A DNA stretch of 5,293 nucleotides, taken from Desulfurellales bacterium (GTDB lineage: Bacteria > Campylobacterota_A > Desulfurellia > Desulfurellales > Hippeaceae). Numbering within the stretch: position 1 is the stretch's first letter; each line of letters opens with the position of its first letter. This document shows positions 5,061 to 5,293 of the stretch, piece after piece. Under the pieces are notes generated by a model. That model searched no databases, was not told the origin of the DNA, and was given only the letters and a program-made list of their open reading frames with translations. Location: assembly GCA_027064405.1 (NCBI GenBank), contig JAMOPP010000196.1:1-5293 (forward strand), written 5' to 3'. Both the position numbers and the translations under genes were made by a program.

Positions 5061-5293
5061 TTATAAAATCGACACTTCGGTAGATAGCCATAGACATATT
5101 TACCACCCACATCAATTGGAATGAAAAGAAAATATCTTTCAAAAAAATGGGCTTGTTTTTATTCATTAAAAGTCAAATAATATATATTTTTAGGATGTTT
5201 TGTTGTTTAAAGAATATTTCTTATCCCATTTCTTTATTTATGAGCAAAGTGTAAAAAAACAAGAAAAGGGGACATTTCTATTTTGTCAAAAGG
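5061..5293. other. Gene-free right end of the window
   Basis: About 230 bp of very AT-rich sequence with no supported gene. A 19-codon frame at 5121-5180 (+) lacks a ribosome-binding site. The end carries AAAAGG at 5264-5269 and again at 5288-5293, exactly 24 bases apart, with GGGGACATTTC between, suggesting that a 24-nt unit starts to repeat as the window ends. Confidence 0.4.

Noticed and set aside
5121..5180. A 19-codon + strand frame (MKRKYLSKKW...)
   Set aside because: No Shine-Dalgarno or convincing promoter and a length expected by chance in AT-rich DNA.

Overview
The window is AT-rich bacterial chromosome. The flagellin is the best clue to the host. Its two ends and its Flagellin_IN-type middle closely follow Campylobacter FlaA, down to the ending QQNVLRLLQ. 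Cleavable signal peptides on a periplasmic binding protein and a small secreted protein fit a Gram-negative cell. I infer a motile member of the Campylobacterota, possibly a deep or free-living lineage such as the Desulfurellales. Genus cannot be decided from this sequence.

Layout: (1) 1-117, + strand: the last 38 codons of a protein whose tail resembles a TrkA-C (RCK_C) domain. (2) 127-152: a hairpin terminator serving the flagellin, which converges on the first gene. (3) 173-1981, - strand: a 602-residue flagellin. It has a strong Shine-Dalgarno, a leader of about 138 nt and a near-consensus sigma-28 promoter with exact 11-nt spacing at 2126-2152. (4) 2153-2595: a gene-free divergent region. 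It holds a symmetric 12-bp inverted repeat whose arms each sit 15 nt from a TATAAA box pointing inward, a low-GC terminator-like hairpin, and a sigma-70-type promoter for the next gene. (5) 2596-3696, + strand: a Leu/Ile/Val-type periplasmic substrate-binding protein without permease or ATPase neighbours here. (6) 3740-4450, + strand: PgeF/YfiH (laccase-domain, multi-copper polyphenol oxidase family), probably co-transcribed with it. (7) 4584-4997, - strand: a small secreted cysteine-containing protein of unknown function with seven consecutive G's at its ribosome-binding site. (8) 5031-5293: a non-coding end with a possible promoter for the small gene and, at the very edge, a G-rich unit that appears to begin repeating when the window ends.

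The genes do not form one pathway. The flagellin is a single-gene late flagellar transcript. The binding protein and PgeF form a likely two-gene unit linking solute capture with cell-wall precursor or purine housekeeping; the functional link is unproven. The least explained part is the 2260-2480 intergenic structure, which could be a small-RNA gene, a pair of facing promoters or a miniature mobile element. I see no clear new multi-gene system.
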